Shown: positions 49,739 through 58,723 of the stretch, piece after piece
Layout of the letters: each line of letters begins with the position of its first letter
Numbering within the stretch: the stretch's first letter is position 1
Made by a program: the position numbers and the translations under genes
NCBI GenBank assembly: GCA_009841635.1
Contig: VXLJ01000009.1
Span: forward strand, 62,865 to 126,864
Source: Gammaproteobacteria bacterium
Lineage (GTDB): Bacteria; Pseudomonadota; Gammaproteobacteria; Pseudomonadales; Azotimanducaceae
DNA length: 64,000 bases
Direction: 5' to 3'
Notes under the pieces: generated by a model
What the model was told of the DNA's origin: nothing
What the model saw: the letters and a program-made list of their open reading frames with translations, nothing else
The model's database searches: none

Positions 49739-50780
49739 CAGTTGGATGCACCGGGTCTGTTAATTGGACGGATTCGCGGCTAATGTCGCGCATGATGTAA
49801 GGTGGTCGCGGCGACCTTACGCTATCGCCATCGCCATACTCGACTTCTTGCCACATATGGCGTTCGGCTAAATGCGGATCGTCTAGTACTTCGCTGAAGC
49901 TGAGAGCCGCACCGATAGGCACGCGCGCTTCAGTTGCACGTTGTTGAATCTCACTTCGAGTCCAATCGATAAATACGGCACCGATGATTTCGTGTAAATC
50001 ATCGCGGTTTGCCATCCTGAGCGCATTGCTTTTAAAGCGTTCATCAAGCGTTAGTTCTGGCAGATCAAGCAGCGTGGTGAATGCATCCCAAAAACCTGGC
50101 ACGATATTGATATAGACCCAACCATCCGCGCAGCGAAATAGATTGGTTGGCACAACAGACCAAAAATCGTTACCGTGCCGCGATCGGACTGTCTGGGCAC
50201 AAGTCCACATCACGGTTGTAAATTGGCTCAATGACATGATCACTTCAAGCATGCCAATGTCGATCGTGTCTTGGATTTTTGCATGCAGACAAGCGGAAGC
50301 AGCGGTATATGCATAGCCACCGCTTTGAAAGTCGACATAGTGACCTGGCAGCGTCAACGGTTCTCGTCCAGGATCGCCCATCAGATTTGAGTAGCCGCCG
50401 AGTGCAAGAATCGTTGCGTTGGTGGCTGGCCGATTGCAATCGGGACCAGTAAGACCAAACGGTGTGATTGCCACCTTAATCGGTGTCGGCCAGCGATCGA
50501 ACCCCCATGATTTGATTTCATCGGCCGTTTCGCCATCGACCACTACAACATCCGCTGCCGCAGCGAGGTCAGCAATCAAGTCAAGGTTTGAAGTGGTTAC
50601 ACGACGTTTATCGAAATGCAAAAAAACATCCATCGCCCGATGCGAAACCCAACTTGGTTTTGGGCTGGCGGGTTCCACACGTACAACGTCACACTTGGCA
50701 TGGCTGAATAGCTTGCCGGCGTAACCGGCTGCATAGTTGCCGATTTCAAGCACGCGAGTTACGCGAATATCTTTAAACAT
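49731..50780 (-). CDS. second CaiB/BaiF-type CoA transferase
   Basis: A ~349-residue family III CoA transferase, shorter and more divergent than its neighbour. I use the ATG at 50780 (MFKDIRVTRVLEIGNYAAGYAGKLFSHAKCDVVRVEP); a TTG at 50792 is possible. It has the VRVEP variant of the KVE motif, KVAITPFGLTGP, an aspartate in GHYVDFQSGGYAYTAA where the catalytic Asp should be, and the C-terminal LFRCADGWVYINIVPGFWDAF. The overlap with the crotonase stop codon is 8 bases, so three genes are coupled. Pairs of CaiB-type genes can encode one heteromeric enzyme (as in benzylsuccinate/mesaconate transferases), which is a plausible reading here. Confidence 0.85.
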   Translation of the reverse strand: MFKDIRVTRVLEIGNYAAGYAGKLFSHAKCDVVRVEPASPKPSWVSHRAMDVFLHFDKRRVTTSNLDLIADLAAAADVVVVDGETADEIKSWGFDRWPTPIKVAITPFGLTGPDCNRPATNATILALGGYSNLMGDPGREPLTLPGHYVDFQSGGYAYTAASACLHAKIQDTIDIGMLEVIMSLSQFTTVMWTCAQTVRSRHGNDFWSVVPTNLFRCADGWVYINIVPGFWDAFTTLLDLPELTLDERFKSNALRMANRDDLHEIIGAVFIDWTRSEIQQRATEARVPIGAALSFSEVLDDPHLAERHMWQEVEYGDGDSVRSPRPPYIMRDISRESVQLTDPVHPTDG

Positions 50781-51702
50781 CGTTGGCGTCAATGAGTTTG
50801 TCGATCAAGCGCCACTTCAATGCGACTTGCGCACTTATGCGCTCCCCGCTGAGCGCCATGTAATTGAAGCGAGAACGGCCGATGCGCTTCAATATGCTCG
50901 CACTCCCACCCGCGCCTGGAATCAAGCCGAATTGCACTTCCGGCAGTTGAAAAAATGCCTTCGGTTGCGCGACGATGGATGTGGCGAACGCAGGTAGTTC
51001 AATGCCCGCACCTACGCAAGCACCGTGCAGCATGACGGTAATTTTGTCGCGCAAGATATGCATCAGCTGTGCTGGGCTACGTGTTTGGCGTGAAACATGT
51101 GCGATGCCGGCATCGCGAGCAGCGCCAAATTCTGTGAGATCGCCGCCGGCGCCGAATGCGGGACCATTGGCTTTTAGCGTGATGCCTTTTATCGTGTCGT
51201 CCGCACATGCGAGTTGCAATTGCTCTGCGAGGGCGTCCCGCATATCGGTTGACCAAGCATTGCGGTTTTCAGGTCGATTTAAAACTAATACGAGCTGGTT
51301 TGCTTGGCGTTCGGCGATGATAGCTGGCCCAACAAAATGCTTGATATTGGTTGGTTTTTCACTCGCAAGCCAAGATAGGAATGGCTCACTGTGCTGCAGT
51401 GTGGAGTAGGCCAGCGACTCTGCGAACAGCGCATCAAAGACAGAAGCATGGTGGTTATTGCGCGATAGTTGTACAAGTGTGGCGGACGCAATCGGGCTCT
51501 GTTCGATGGTGGTCTTGAGTTTGTCGAGCGACATGCCGTCTTCAAGTTGGATATCGCTTAGTCCAGCATCGTTACTTGAATCGACTGCAATAACCGGACA
51601 GTTTGGTCTGAATAGAGACGAACTACTTGTCGCGCCTTCGACGATGACACCGCAAATCCCTGCGACAGCGCTCAGTTCTTCCGCCGCCGCAGGAGAGTGC
51701 AA
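50773..51702 (-). CDS. crotonase-family protein with ~115-residue N-terminal extension
   Basis: A 309-residue protein. The crotonase domain begins near residue 125 (NQLVLVLNRPENRNAWSTDMRDALAEQL) with FGAGGDLTEF oxyanion segment and LHGACVGAGIELPAFATSIVAQPKAFFQLPEVQFGLIPGAGGSASILKRIG. The canonical catalytic glutamates (ELPEVQFGLIPGAGG) are conserved. The first ~115 residues (VAGICGVIVEGATSSSSLFRPNCPVIAVDS) look like an unrelated or degenerate extra domain. It is the first gene of the run with the two CoA transferases, so it probably acts on their CoA thioester product. Confidence 0.88.
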   Translation of the reverse strand: MHSPAAAEELSAVAGICGVIVEGATSSSSLFRPNCPVIAVDSSNDAGLSDIQLEDGMSLDKLKTTIEQSPIASATLVQLSRNNHHASVFDALFAESLAYSTLQHSEPFLSWLASEKPTNIKHFVGPAIIAERQANQLVLVLNRPENRNAWSTDMRDALAEQLQLACADDTIKGITLKANGPAFGAGGDLTEFGAARDAGIAHVSRQTRSPAQLMHILRDKITVMLHGACVGAGIELPAFATSIVAQPKAFFQLPEVQFGLIPGAGGSASILKRIGRSRFNYMALSGERISAQVALKWRLIDKLIDANDV

Positions 51703-51811
51703 GCGTCGTTGGAGCTCACGGGCTGATAGCGTGACGAATTGCAGAATGCTTCGTGAAATCTAGAAACTTACGCGGTATTTAATTTATGACGTTGCTTGAA
51801 TCGGTGGCAGC

Positions 51812-53176
51812 TTGCAACCACTACTCATTAAAAACGTCGAACTCAAAGGCAACAAGGTCGACGTTCACTGTAAAGACGGGTTAATAACTCGCATTCACGA
51901 ACGCATCGATGTTTCCTCGAACGACCGAGTATTCGATAGCCACGGCGGTGCGCTGCTGCCAAGCATCCGCGACAATCATTTGCATTTGTGTTCACTGGCC
52001 GCGCGACGAAATTCGATTGTTTGTGGTCCACCAGAGATCACTGACGAAGAGCAACTCATCGCAGCATTGCGAGCGGCACCAGGCAATGATTGGATACGAG
52101 GGGTTGATTACCACGAATCGGTCGCGGGAGATTTAAATGCCGCTCAAATTGACGGTTGGGTCGTTGACCGGCCTGTTCGCATACAGCATCGATCGGGGCG
52201 ACTATGGTACGTCAACTCAGTCGCAGCGGCGGCGTTAGCGCTGCCTGTCACAAACGGCGGGCAGCTATATCGTCAAGACGAGCATGTGCGTGAAGCGCTA
52301 GCGCCAAATGAGTCGATTGAGCAAGATCTCGCCGCGCTTTCAATGGAATTGGCGTCATTCGGTGTAACGCACGTAACCGATGCGACGCCATCAAACTCGA
52401 ACGCTAGCGCGAGCATGCTAAAAGCTCAATGCAATCTGCAAGACGTGTATGTGATGGGTGGCGACGGCTTGTCCAACGGGCATCGAAAGATCATTCTGGA
52501 CGACTACCGTCTCCCAGACTTTGAGTCATTCACAGCGACGATTAAGAAGGCGTATCGACAAGGGCGTCCGGTTGCGATCCACGCCGTATCGAAAGTCGAA
52601 ATCGTGTTCGCGCTCGCGGCATTGCGTGAATTTAGAGAAACCGCCAAGGATCGTCTTGAACACGGCACGCAGTTAACGGCTGATTTGATACCGCTGATTG
52701 AAGACCTAGATGTAGAGATCGTGCCGAATCCGAACTTCATTTTTGAACGCGGCGATCAGTACATTCGCGATCACTCGCCAAGCGAACTAGCGGCGTTTTA
52801 TCCGATACGTACATTGCTAGAACGTGGTATGCGCTGTAGTTTTGGCACGGATGCGCCATTTGGCGCACCAGACCCCTGGTTAGCCATGCGAGCTGCTGTC
52901 ACGCGTCAGACTCGTCACGGCGAGTATGTTGCACATGCAGAGCAGATAAGCCCAGAAGAAGCTCTGTCGGGATTCTTGCCTGCTCATCGACGGATGCACG
53001 CGAGCGGTTGCATCCTGCAAGTTGGGGACGAAGCTAGTCTTGTGGTTTTAAATCATCCCTGGTCCAAAGCCCGTAGTCGCTTGCTGTGCGAAGATGTCGT
53101 TCTAACTGTACGTCAAGGCGAAGTGACCTATGCGCGCGGCGTTTCAAGTGCCGCAAATGACAAGCGCTTGGCTTAG
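51812..53176 (+). CDS. YtcJ-like amidohydrolase
   Basis: A 454-residue amidohydrolase of the N-acyl-D-amino-acid deacylase/YtcJ-like group. It uses TTG at 51812, since a TGA sits 15 bases before it in frame. Family segments: PSIRDNHLHLCSLA (metal-binding HLH-like), GNDWIRGVDYHES, HVTDATPSNS, AIHAVSKVEIV, EHGTQLTADLIPLIEDLDVEIVPNPNF, and FGTDAPFGAPDPWLAMRAAVTRQ. It is divergent from the CoA transferase operon. Possible functions are hydrolysis of amide or formamide bonds; substrate unknown. Confidence 0.88.
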   Translation: MQPLLIKNVELKGNKVDVHCKDGLITRIHERIDVSSNDRVFDSHGGALLPSIRDNHLHLCSLAARRNSIVCGPPEITDEEQLIAALRAAPGNDWIRGVDYHESVAGDLNAAQIDGWVVDRPVRIQHRSGRLWYVNSVAAAALALPVTNGGQLYRQDEHVREALAPNESIEQDLAALSMELASFGVTHVTDATPSNSNASASMLKAQCNLQDVYVMGGDGLSNGHRKIILDDYRLPDFESFTATIKKAYRQGRPVAIHAVSKVEIVFALAALREFRETAKDRLEHGTQLTADLIPLIEDLDVEIVPNPNFIFERGDQYIRDHSPSELAAFYPIRTLLERGMRCSFGTDAPFGAPDPWLAMRAAVTRQTRHGEYVAHAEQISPEEALSGFLPAHRRMHASGCILQVGDEASLVVLNHPWSKARSRLLCEDVVLTVRQGEVTYARGVSSAANDKRLA

Positions 53177-53245
53177 GTTTGGCGCATGCTCGAAAAACTC
53201 GTATGGCTTGGATAATGCCATTACTTCTAGCTCAGCGACTACATC

Positions 53246-53926
53246 ATGCAATTGTCTGACGAACTCATCATCGAGCAGATCCAGATTGGTCCGATGCAGA
53301 ACTTCACTTACATCGTCGGTTCTAAATCATCTCGAGAGGTCGTGCTCGTCGATCCGGCCTGGGATATTGATGCGTTGCTCAAAAGACTGGATGAGAAGGA
53401 CTTCACTTTGAGTGGTGTTTTGGTCACGCACTACCATCCGGATCATGTAGGCGGTTCTATGCGAGGACAAGGAATACAAGGTGTGGCGCAAGTGATGGAA
53501 CAACGGCCTGTCAAGGTATATGCGCATCGGTTAGAAGCTGCTGGGGTGCAAAAAGTCACGGGCATATCTAAAACGGATATCAAAGCAGTTGAGTCCGGCG
53601 ACACCCTCGATATTGGGCTAATTGAAGTCGAATTTCTACACACCCCTGGTCATACGCCAGGATCCCAGTGTTTTCGTATAAAAAACACCCTCGTGTCCGG
53701 TGACACGCTTTTTATTGATGGGTGTGGTCGCGTGGATCTGCCGGGGTCCGATTCAGAGGCGATGTATCACAGTCTCGAAAAACTTAAAACACTGCCAGAT
53801 GACACGCTGCTATTACCGGGCCACAACTACAGTCATGTGCCGAATGCAACGATGGGTGAAACCAAAGCACACAACGCGTACTTGAATGTCAAGGATTTAG
53901 AAACCTGGCAGCAATACATGGGGTAG
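53246..53926 (+). CDS. MBL-fold metallo-hydrolase (glyoxalase II-like)
   Basis: A 226-residue zinc/iron hydrolase. The metallo-beta-lactamase motif is THYHPDHVGG (residues 61-70), followed by HTPGHTPGSQCF, the SGDTLF loop and the final LPGHNYS. It has glyoxalase-II-like length but lacks the glutathione-binding helical domain, so it may act on CoA-thioester, lactone or sulfane substrates (persulfide-dioxygenase- or ETHE1-like relatives exist). It is 69 bases downstream of the amidohydrolase. Confidence 0.9.
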   Translation: MQLSDELIIEQIQIGPMQNFTYIVGSKSSREVVLVDPAWDIDALLKRLDEKDFTLSGVLVTHYHPDHVGGSMRGQGIQGVAQVMEQRPVKVYAHRLEAAGVQKVTGISKTDIKAVESGDTLDIGLIEVEFLHTPGHTPGSQCFRIKNTLVSGDTLFIDGCGRVDLPGSDSEAMYHSLEKLKTLPDDTLLLPGHNYSHVPNATMGETKAHNAYLNVKDLETWQQYMG

Positions 53927-53973
53927 GAGCTCGCTGGTATCGAACGATAGTGCGTAATAGCTATTGCGACAGC

Positions 53974-55032
53974 TCAAGCAAATACGACGTGGGTTATCTC
54001 ATTGCGACTACCAAGTCGCAAAATGGGTCCCCAAGTACCAGTCCCACTTGAAACGTGCAATGTCATACGGTCAAACTGGTAGGTGCCATAGCTGTATTCA
54101 AAAAAACGGTTAACCACAAAATGGAACGGAAAAATCTGACCGCGGTGCGTGTGACCTACCAACATTAAGTCGGCCCCCCAGTCGCTCGCTTCATGCATGC
54201 CGTGTGGCCGGTGGTAGAGCAGCACGCGATACGCGTCCTCGACAGGCTGCAACTGTTGCAGCATTGAGATCAGAAAGTTCGAAGAATCGTGGTCGTCGAT
54301 ACCTATGAACTGAAACGGTTTTGCGTCGAAGGTGGCGTTTCGCAAGGTCTTGATGTTTATAGCTTGAAGCAAGCTGGTTACTTTGTCGAGACCTTCATAC
54401 CGCTCATGATTGCCCGTCACCCACAGTGTACGTTCAGCGATGCGTTTCAAGGGCGCGAGCTCATCTACCCCGACAGCGGCGGAGTCAAGCAGATCACCAG
54501 TAATCACAATCCAAGTAGGTTGTAAGGAGATCACCTTGTCCACTATCGCATCTAGATACGCTGTCGACCTAGAGCCAATGTGCACATCCGACAGCTGAAC
54601 GATCGAATGATCGGCGAGATTCGTGGTGTTCGCAATTTGGACGGTCTTGACCACGACACGGCGAGCGTTAAGCGCAGCGTAGGCAGCTAAACCCAACGCG
54701 CTCGTAATTGCGATCAAAGGCTCAAACCCAGCAGGAAAGCCGGGCACCCAACGCGCAATTTCAAGCACTAGCACGACAGGAAGGAGTAAAAAGCAGGATG
54801 CAATCGCAACGTAGATCCATTGCATCAATTGCTCTGGAAACCGTAATCGCAGCATGAATCGCGCGATAAACAAACCAAGAGGTGTGAATAACGCGACGCA
54901 GAGCAAGATCCAGCCTACCACTTCGCCAAGCGCACCGGCAGGCTCGTGCCAGGTCCACACGCGAATGACTGGGTACACAATAGCACATAGATAAAACCCT
55001 AACGCCATAAGTGGAAATGCCGATCGTCTCAC
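53974..55032 (-). CDS. membrane-bound metallophosphoesterase (YkuE-like)
   Basis: A 352-residue protein. Five hydrophobic stretches fill residues 1-130 (LMALGFYLCAIVYPVI; LLCVALFTPLGLFIARFMLRL; WIYVAIASCFLLLPVVLVLEI; IAITSALGLAAYAALNAR). The calcineurin-type domain begins near 148: VQLSDVHIGSR, VITGDLLDS, VTGNHERYEG, LLYHRPHG and GHTHRGQ, a full set of dinuclear-metal motifs. YkuE-like proteins are often regulated by or linked to cell-envelope lipids or nucleotide cleavage. The 212-base gap to the next gene (55033-55244) shows no clear signals. Confidence 0.9.
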   Translation of the reverse strand: MRRSAFPLMALGFYLCAIVYPVIRVWTWHEPAGALGEVVGWILLCVALFTPLGLFIARFMLRLRFPEQLMQWIYVAIASCFLLLPVVLVLEIARWVPGFPAGFEPLIAITSALGLAAYAALNARRVVVKTVQIANTTNLADHSIVQLSDVHIGSRSTAYLDAIVDKVISLQPTWIVITGDLLDSAAVGVDELAPLKRIAERTLWVTGNHERYEGLDKVTSLLQAINIKTLRNATFDAKPFQFIGIDDHDSSNFLISMLQQLQPVEDAYRVLLYHRPHGMHEASDWGADLMLVGHTHRGQIFPFHFVVNRFFEYSYGTYQFDRMTLHVSSGTGTWGPILRLGSRNEITHVVFA

Positions 55033-55244
55033 GGCTGTCAGCGAGGTTGCATAAGTTGCAGTACTACATACATTAGGTTAACGAGAGGCGTAAATCTCGC
55101 TATGGGGAAGATATTAATGTGAAGGACCGATGCTGTGTTGGTGTTCTGGCACACGCGAATTTTCTAGGGTCGCTGCTCGAAAATCTATGTGTTCTAATAG
55201 TTGTCTAGCAAGTACAGGCAGGCTTTAGAAACGGTGGTGCCAGC
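55033..55244. other. gap upstream of the selenoprotein candidate
   Basis: A 212-base divergent gap. It must hold promoters for the metallophosphoesterase and for the AhpD-like gene. I see only a weak 5-bp inverted repeat (CGAGA...TCTCG, near 55082-55099) and no strong operator or T-rich hairpin. Confidence 0.4.
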
Positions 55245-56330
55245 ATGAGCAAAGGAATCATGTTTCAAAACTGCGCGTATCCCATTCGCGAAGCGACCGT
55301 GTCCGCGTACGAGGACGTATGGCAACAGCTTGCACAAAGTGGTCCATTTTGGTCAGGCGCAGACCGTATGGCGATAGTTCGCGAAGCGCGCAATAGCTTG
55401 CAATGCAAGCTATGTAGTCAACGCAAAGATGCATTGTCACCAGCTGCCGTGCAAGGCGAGCACGACACCGTAACCGAGCTCCCACTGGCAGCTATTGAAG
55501 TGATTCATCGCATTCGGACTGATCCGGCCCGCATGACCAAATCCGTGCTAGATGCAGCGCGGACTGCTGGCCTGTCGGACGGGGCGTACGTCGAGCTAAT
55601 CGGCATTGTTGCGACATCCGTGGTGATTGATACGTTTCATCAATCATTGGGTTTGCCGGTGCCGGCAACACAAGCAGGTTCGACAGCGCCGCCACTAGGT
55701 GCGGACCCAACGGTTGAAGTGGTAGACGGTGGCGCTTGGGTAAAGATCGCGCCTGGCGACGGCGAACTAAATGAGATTGGCATTCCGCGCCAAGCGAACA
55801 TCGTTCGCTCAATGGGACTCGTGCCCGCAGTGATCGTATTGTTTTTTTCAGTTATGCGACAGGCCTATTACATTTCGGGTCTGCCAATAGCTATTTCCAG
55901 GAGTCAAGCTGAGTTTATTGCTGCCCGCGTGTCGGCACTGAATCAGTGCTTCTACTGAACAACGATGCACACACTGCTGCTCCGTGGGAGTGGTGACTTT
56001 GAACTCCATGCAGTCATGGACAACCAGCTTGAATCGGGAGTCGAGTGCGGCGAGTTGCTATCGAGGTTGGTCGACGCGATTATTGGGGGAAGTTGGGACG
56101 CGGTAGAGCAACTTAGAGGCGAGGCTTTGCATTCAATGGGCACACAGCAAGCTGTAGACGCTATGGCGGTTGCGGCGGCCTTCAATGGCATTACACGTAT
56201 TGCTGATGCAACAGGCATTCCGTTGGATGCTGGTCCCGCGGAAACGACGGCAACGATGCGCGACGAACTCAGAATTGATGACTTCGAATATGCGGAAAAA
56301 ACACGTAAATTCGATCGTGTGACTGCGTAG
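55245..56330 (+). CDS. AhpD-like (carboxymuconolactone decarboxylase fold) selenoprotein candidate
   Basis: Reading UGA at 55956 as selenocysteine gives a single 361-residue protein; otherwise the first frame stops at 237 residues and the next 121-residue frame, in the same phase, continues it. It contains two AhpD-like halves: the first has CKLC (Cys54-Cys57) within REARNSLQCKLCSQRKDAL, and the second has CFYUTTMH (Cys235, Sec238, His242) within IAARVSALNQCFYUTTMHTLLL. The second matches the family motif CxxCxxxH with U in place of the second Cys. Helical regions (LIGIVATSVVIDTFHQSLG; AMAVAAAFNGITRIADATGIPL) repeat in each half. Family members are thiol-peroxidase-like or decarboxylase-fold enzymes. 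No ribosome site precedes the ATG at 55965, so independent translation of the second part is unlikely. Selenocysteine machinery genes (selA, selB, selC, selD) are not in the window. Confidence 0.85.
55956..55958 (+). other. in-frame UGA, putative selenocysteine codon
   Basis: UGA lies in CFY-U-TTMH, at the position of the second motif cysteine. The frame continues after it for 123 residues of the same family (the first residues TT, then the ATG-started frame). It is in phase with the upstream frame (55965-55245 = 720). Confidence 0.8.
55975..55995 (+). promoter_or_regulatory. bacterial SECIS-like hairpin
   Basis: Downstream of the UGA, bases 55975-55983 and 55987-55995 pair over 9 positions (CTCC with GGAG at the top; several G-U pairs below), with apical loop GUG starting with G at 55984. 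The loop is 25 bases after the UGA. This meets the usual bacterial SECIS rules (loop G near its start, roughly 16-37 bases from the UGA). The stem has four G-U pairs, so it is not very strong. Confidence 0.5.
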
Positions 56331-56344
56331 AGCTTGGCGGGCCA

Positions 56345-57469
56345 ATGCCAAAAGAGCTAGTCATGCATGTCAAAAGCAAGTCGTGGGTTGCCGTTAGTTT
56401 CATAGCTTCTGCTCTGCTGCTCGCGAGCGTACAAGCGGGTGCAGCAGACTGCGAAGCGCCGACCGTGGAAGCAAGCGCCGACCCACATGTTCAAGCGCTC
56501 GCTGCAGCAGCTGTCGCATGGTTCGAGTCATTGGATCCAGCGCTTGCCGAACGTGTAGCGTATTGTCTAGGCGAGGAGGAAATGTACTCGTGGACCAACG
56601 TCCCAGGCAAACGATCGGGTGGCATCGAATTTCGAGAAATGACCCGGGACCAACAAAAACTCGCGTGGGATTTGCTGCGCTTGTTTTTGAGTGAAGAGGG
56701 CTTTGCTAAAGCGCGCTTGATTACGACTGAGATTACCCAAGTAGCGCGTGCAGCGCCAGTCGGCTCGCATACGCTCGTAATGTTTGGCTCGCCGGCAACT
56801 AGTGGTGCATGGGGATTTCAACTTGATGGTCATCACCTCGCGCTGAACTTTCTAGTTCAAGCATCGGACGTCATTCTCGCCCCGGCGTTTCTAGGTACGC
56901 AACCGTTGAGCGTCAATGGTCAAGCGCCGCTACGAGATGAAGCGCAGCTAGGCCGCGAGTTGATTACTAAGCTAAATAAGGCAGAACGCTCCCTAGCAAA
57001 GCAAGACGACACGATCAGTTTAGATGTCATTGTTGGCTCTGGCCGAGGTCAACAGGATCGTGGGCGGAACTACGACGTCACGATGTTTGACGGTATTGGC
57101 TTGCCGCTGAATCAACTTTCAAAAGCCGCGGCCGATGTGGTCCAAGATCTGATTGTCGAATACGTTCACACCTTGGGTTCGCCATTCGCAAATCGCGTGC
57201 AGGATGCTCTGGATTTAGCTTCAAATGATGGATTCGTCGTCTATGACGAACGCGGCCAGGACATCTACTATCGAATCTATTTACCTGATCGGCTTCTAAT
57301 TGAGTACAACGATGTCGATGAGACGCATGTTCATACGGTGATGCGGTTGCTTGGCGCAAATGCACTTAGTGATTACGGGCAATATGCAGCCCGCAGCGAT
57401 CGCGCCGTTACTATCGCTGCGCATTTTGCTAATGCTGCACATCATCAGCTCATGCAACCGGTCGAATAG
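56345..57469 (+). CDS. DUF3500-family secreted protein
   Basis: A 374-residue protein. The signal peptide is VKSKSWVAVSFIASALLLASVQAGAADC, which reads best from the ATG at 56363 (MHVKSK), six codons inside the upper-limit start. It has the DUF3500 core: RSGGIEFREMTRDQQKLAWDLLRLFLSEEGFAKARLI, PATSGAWGFQLDGHHLALNFLV and the end DYGQYAARSDRAVTIAAHF. Function of DUF3500 is not established. The gene follows the AhpD-like candidate by 14 bases and probably shares its transcript. Confidence 0.88.
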   Translation: MPKELVMHVKSKSWVAVSFIASALLLASVQAGAADCEAPTVEASADPHVQALAAAAVAWFESLDPALAERVAYCLGEEEMYSWTNVPGKRSGGIEFREMTRDQQKLAWDLLRLFLSEEGFAKARLITTEITQVARAAPVGSHTLVMFGSPATSGAWGFQLDGHHLALNFLVQASDVILAPAFLGTQPLSVNGQAPLRDEAQLGRELITKLNKAERSLAKQDDTISLDVIVGSGRGQQDRGRNYDVTMFDGIGLPLNQLSKAAADVVQDLIVEYVHTLGSPFANRVQDALDLASNDGFVVYDERGQDIYYRIYLPDRLLIEYNDVDETHVHTVMRLLGANALSDYGQYAARSDRAVTIAAHFANAAHHQLMQPVE

Positions 57470-57502
57470 CTCACAATCAAGCTCTTGTAAACAAGGAAAA
57501 CG

Positions 57503-58711
57503 ATGAAAATCACAGGCATCGAAACGTTTGTAGTGGATGCCGGTTGGCGTCCATGGTCGTTTGTTGCCGTAAGAACCGACGAAGGCATTACTGGGTATGG
57601 CGAATGTTCAGATGGCCGGCTTCCCTATAGCGTCGTTGGCACTGCGCAAGAACTTGAAACGATTCTATTAGGCAAAGATCCTCGTCCGGTGGAAACGCGT
57701 TATTGGGATATGTACCGAACGGCTCGGCAAAGTCCAGGTGGTATCGCAGCTAAAGCGATTGCGGGTATTGAGCTTGCGTTATGGGATATCAAAGCCAAAG
57801 CGCTTGGCGTCCCGGTGTATGAGTTACTCGGCGGCCCGATGCGAACAAGTCAACGCGTTTACTGGTCGCATTGCGGCAGCTCGCGGGCTCGCGCTGCAGA
57901 GATCATTGGTGTACCACCATTGCACAGTTGGGCTGACGTCACCGAGTTAGGCAAGGAAGTGGTCGCTCGAGGTTTTTCCGCGCTCAAGACCAACATCATT
58001 TTTCCAGGCGAGCAACCTGGCATGTACGGACCTGGTTGGGGAGGCGGCGCAGGAACCACGGATGGCACGGTCACGAATGCACTGCTCGACCATATTCGAA
58101 CCCAATTAGGCACGTTTAGGGATGCTGTTGGACCCAATGTCGATATCGCGTTGGATCTGAATTTCAATTTTCGCGTCGAAGCGGCTACGCGCATCTGTCG
58201 CGCGCTAGAAGATCTCAACATGATGTGGGTTGAGATTGACATGTACGAACCCGAAGGTCTGCGTGAAATCCGCGATGCCGTGCGGGTGCCTGTATGTTCT
58301 GGCGAAAATCTATTTACGACACGCGAGTATCGACGTTACTTTGAGGCCCGAGCCATGGACGTGTGTATGGTCGATGTACCTTGGAATGGCTATGCCAACT
58401 CGAAGCGTGTCGTTGAGATGGCAGAGACCTTTGAAGTCAACTGTGCGCCACACAATTACTACTCTCATCTCTCTACGTTGCATTCGCTACATCTGTGTGC
58501 CGTATCGCCAAATATTCGCATTTGCGAGATTGATATCGATGACGTGCCATGGAAAGACGATCTAGTTACAGAAGCGCTGGAAATCGATGCAGGCGAAGCA
58601 ATCATCCCAGCTCGGGCAGGTTGGGGCGCAGATTTGAATGAGGAGGTGGCGCGAGCACATGTTTGGGAACGGGGAAGGCCACCTGGTTATTCGTCTGGAT
58701 CGGTTGCCTAG
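57503..58711 (+). CDS. mandelate racemase/muconate lactonizing enzyme family protein
   Basis: A 402-residue enolase-superfamily enzyme. The N-terminal capping domain (ITGIETFVVDAGWRPWSFVAVRTDEGITGYGECSDGR) is followed by a TIM barrel with metal ligands Asp in IALDLNFNF, Glu in VEIDMYEPEG and Glu in VCSGENLFT. The family KxK/H catalytic pair on strand 2 is altered here to KTN (FSALKTNII), so the general base is not obvious there; a His near APHNYYS (residue ~318) could act. Similar to galactonate or rhamnonate dehydratase-like proteins. Likely removes water from a sugar acid, but specificity is unknown. Confidence 0.88.
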   Translation: MKITGIETFVVDAGWRPWSFVAVRTDEGITGYGECSDGRLPYSVVGTAQELETILLGKDPRPVETRYWDMYRTARQSPGGIAAKAIAGIELALWDIKAKALGVPVYELLGGPMRTSQRVYWSHCGSSRARAAEIIGVPPLHSWADVTELGKEVVARGFSALKTNIIFPGEQPGMYGPGWGGGAGTTDGTVTNALLDHIRTQLGTFRDAVGPNVDIALDLNFNFRVEAATRICRALEDLNMMWVEIDMYEPEGLREIRDAVRVPVCSGENLFTTREYRRYFEARAMDVCMVDVPWNGYANSKRVVEMAETFEVNCAPHNYYSHLSTLHSLHLCAVSPNIRICEIDIDDVPWKDDLVTEALEIDAGEAIIPARAGWGADLNEEVARAHVWERGRPPGYSSGSVA

Positions 58712-58723
58712 GCAAGTTTTTTT
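58704..58723 (+). terminator. possible terminator after the enolase-superfamily gene
   Basis: TTGCCTAGGCAA is a perfect 12-bp palindrome (58704-58715), with the TAG stop codon inside it, followed by seven T residues (58717-58723). The stem would be only 4-5 bp with a short loop, so this is a weak call despite the T-tract. Confidence 0.35.

Noticed and set aside
51082..51097. A second parS-like site, TGTTTGGCGTGAAACA
   Set aside because: Two mismatches to the consensus (at the centre) and it lies inside the crotonase coding region, so chance is likely.
55965..56330. A separate 121-residue gene starting at the ATG after the UGA
   Set aside because: It is in phase with the preceding frame, has no ribosome site, and continues the same fold; read-through at UGA is the better explanation.
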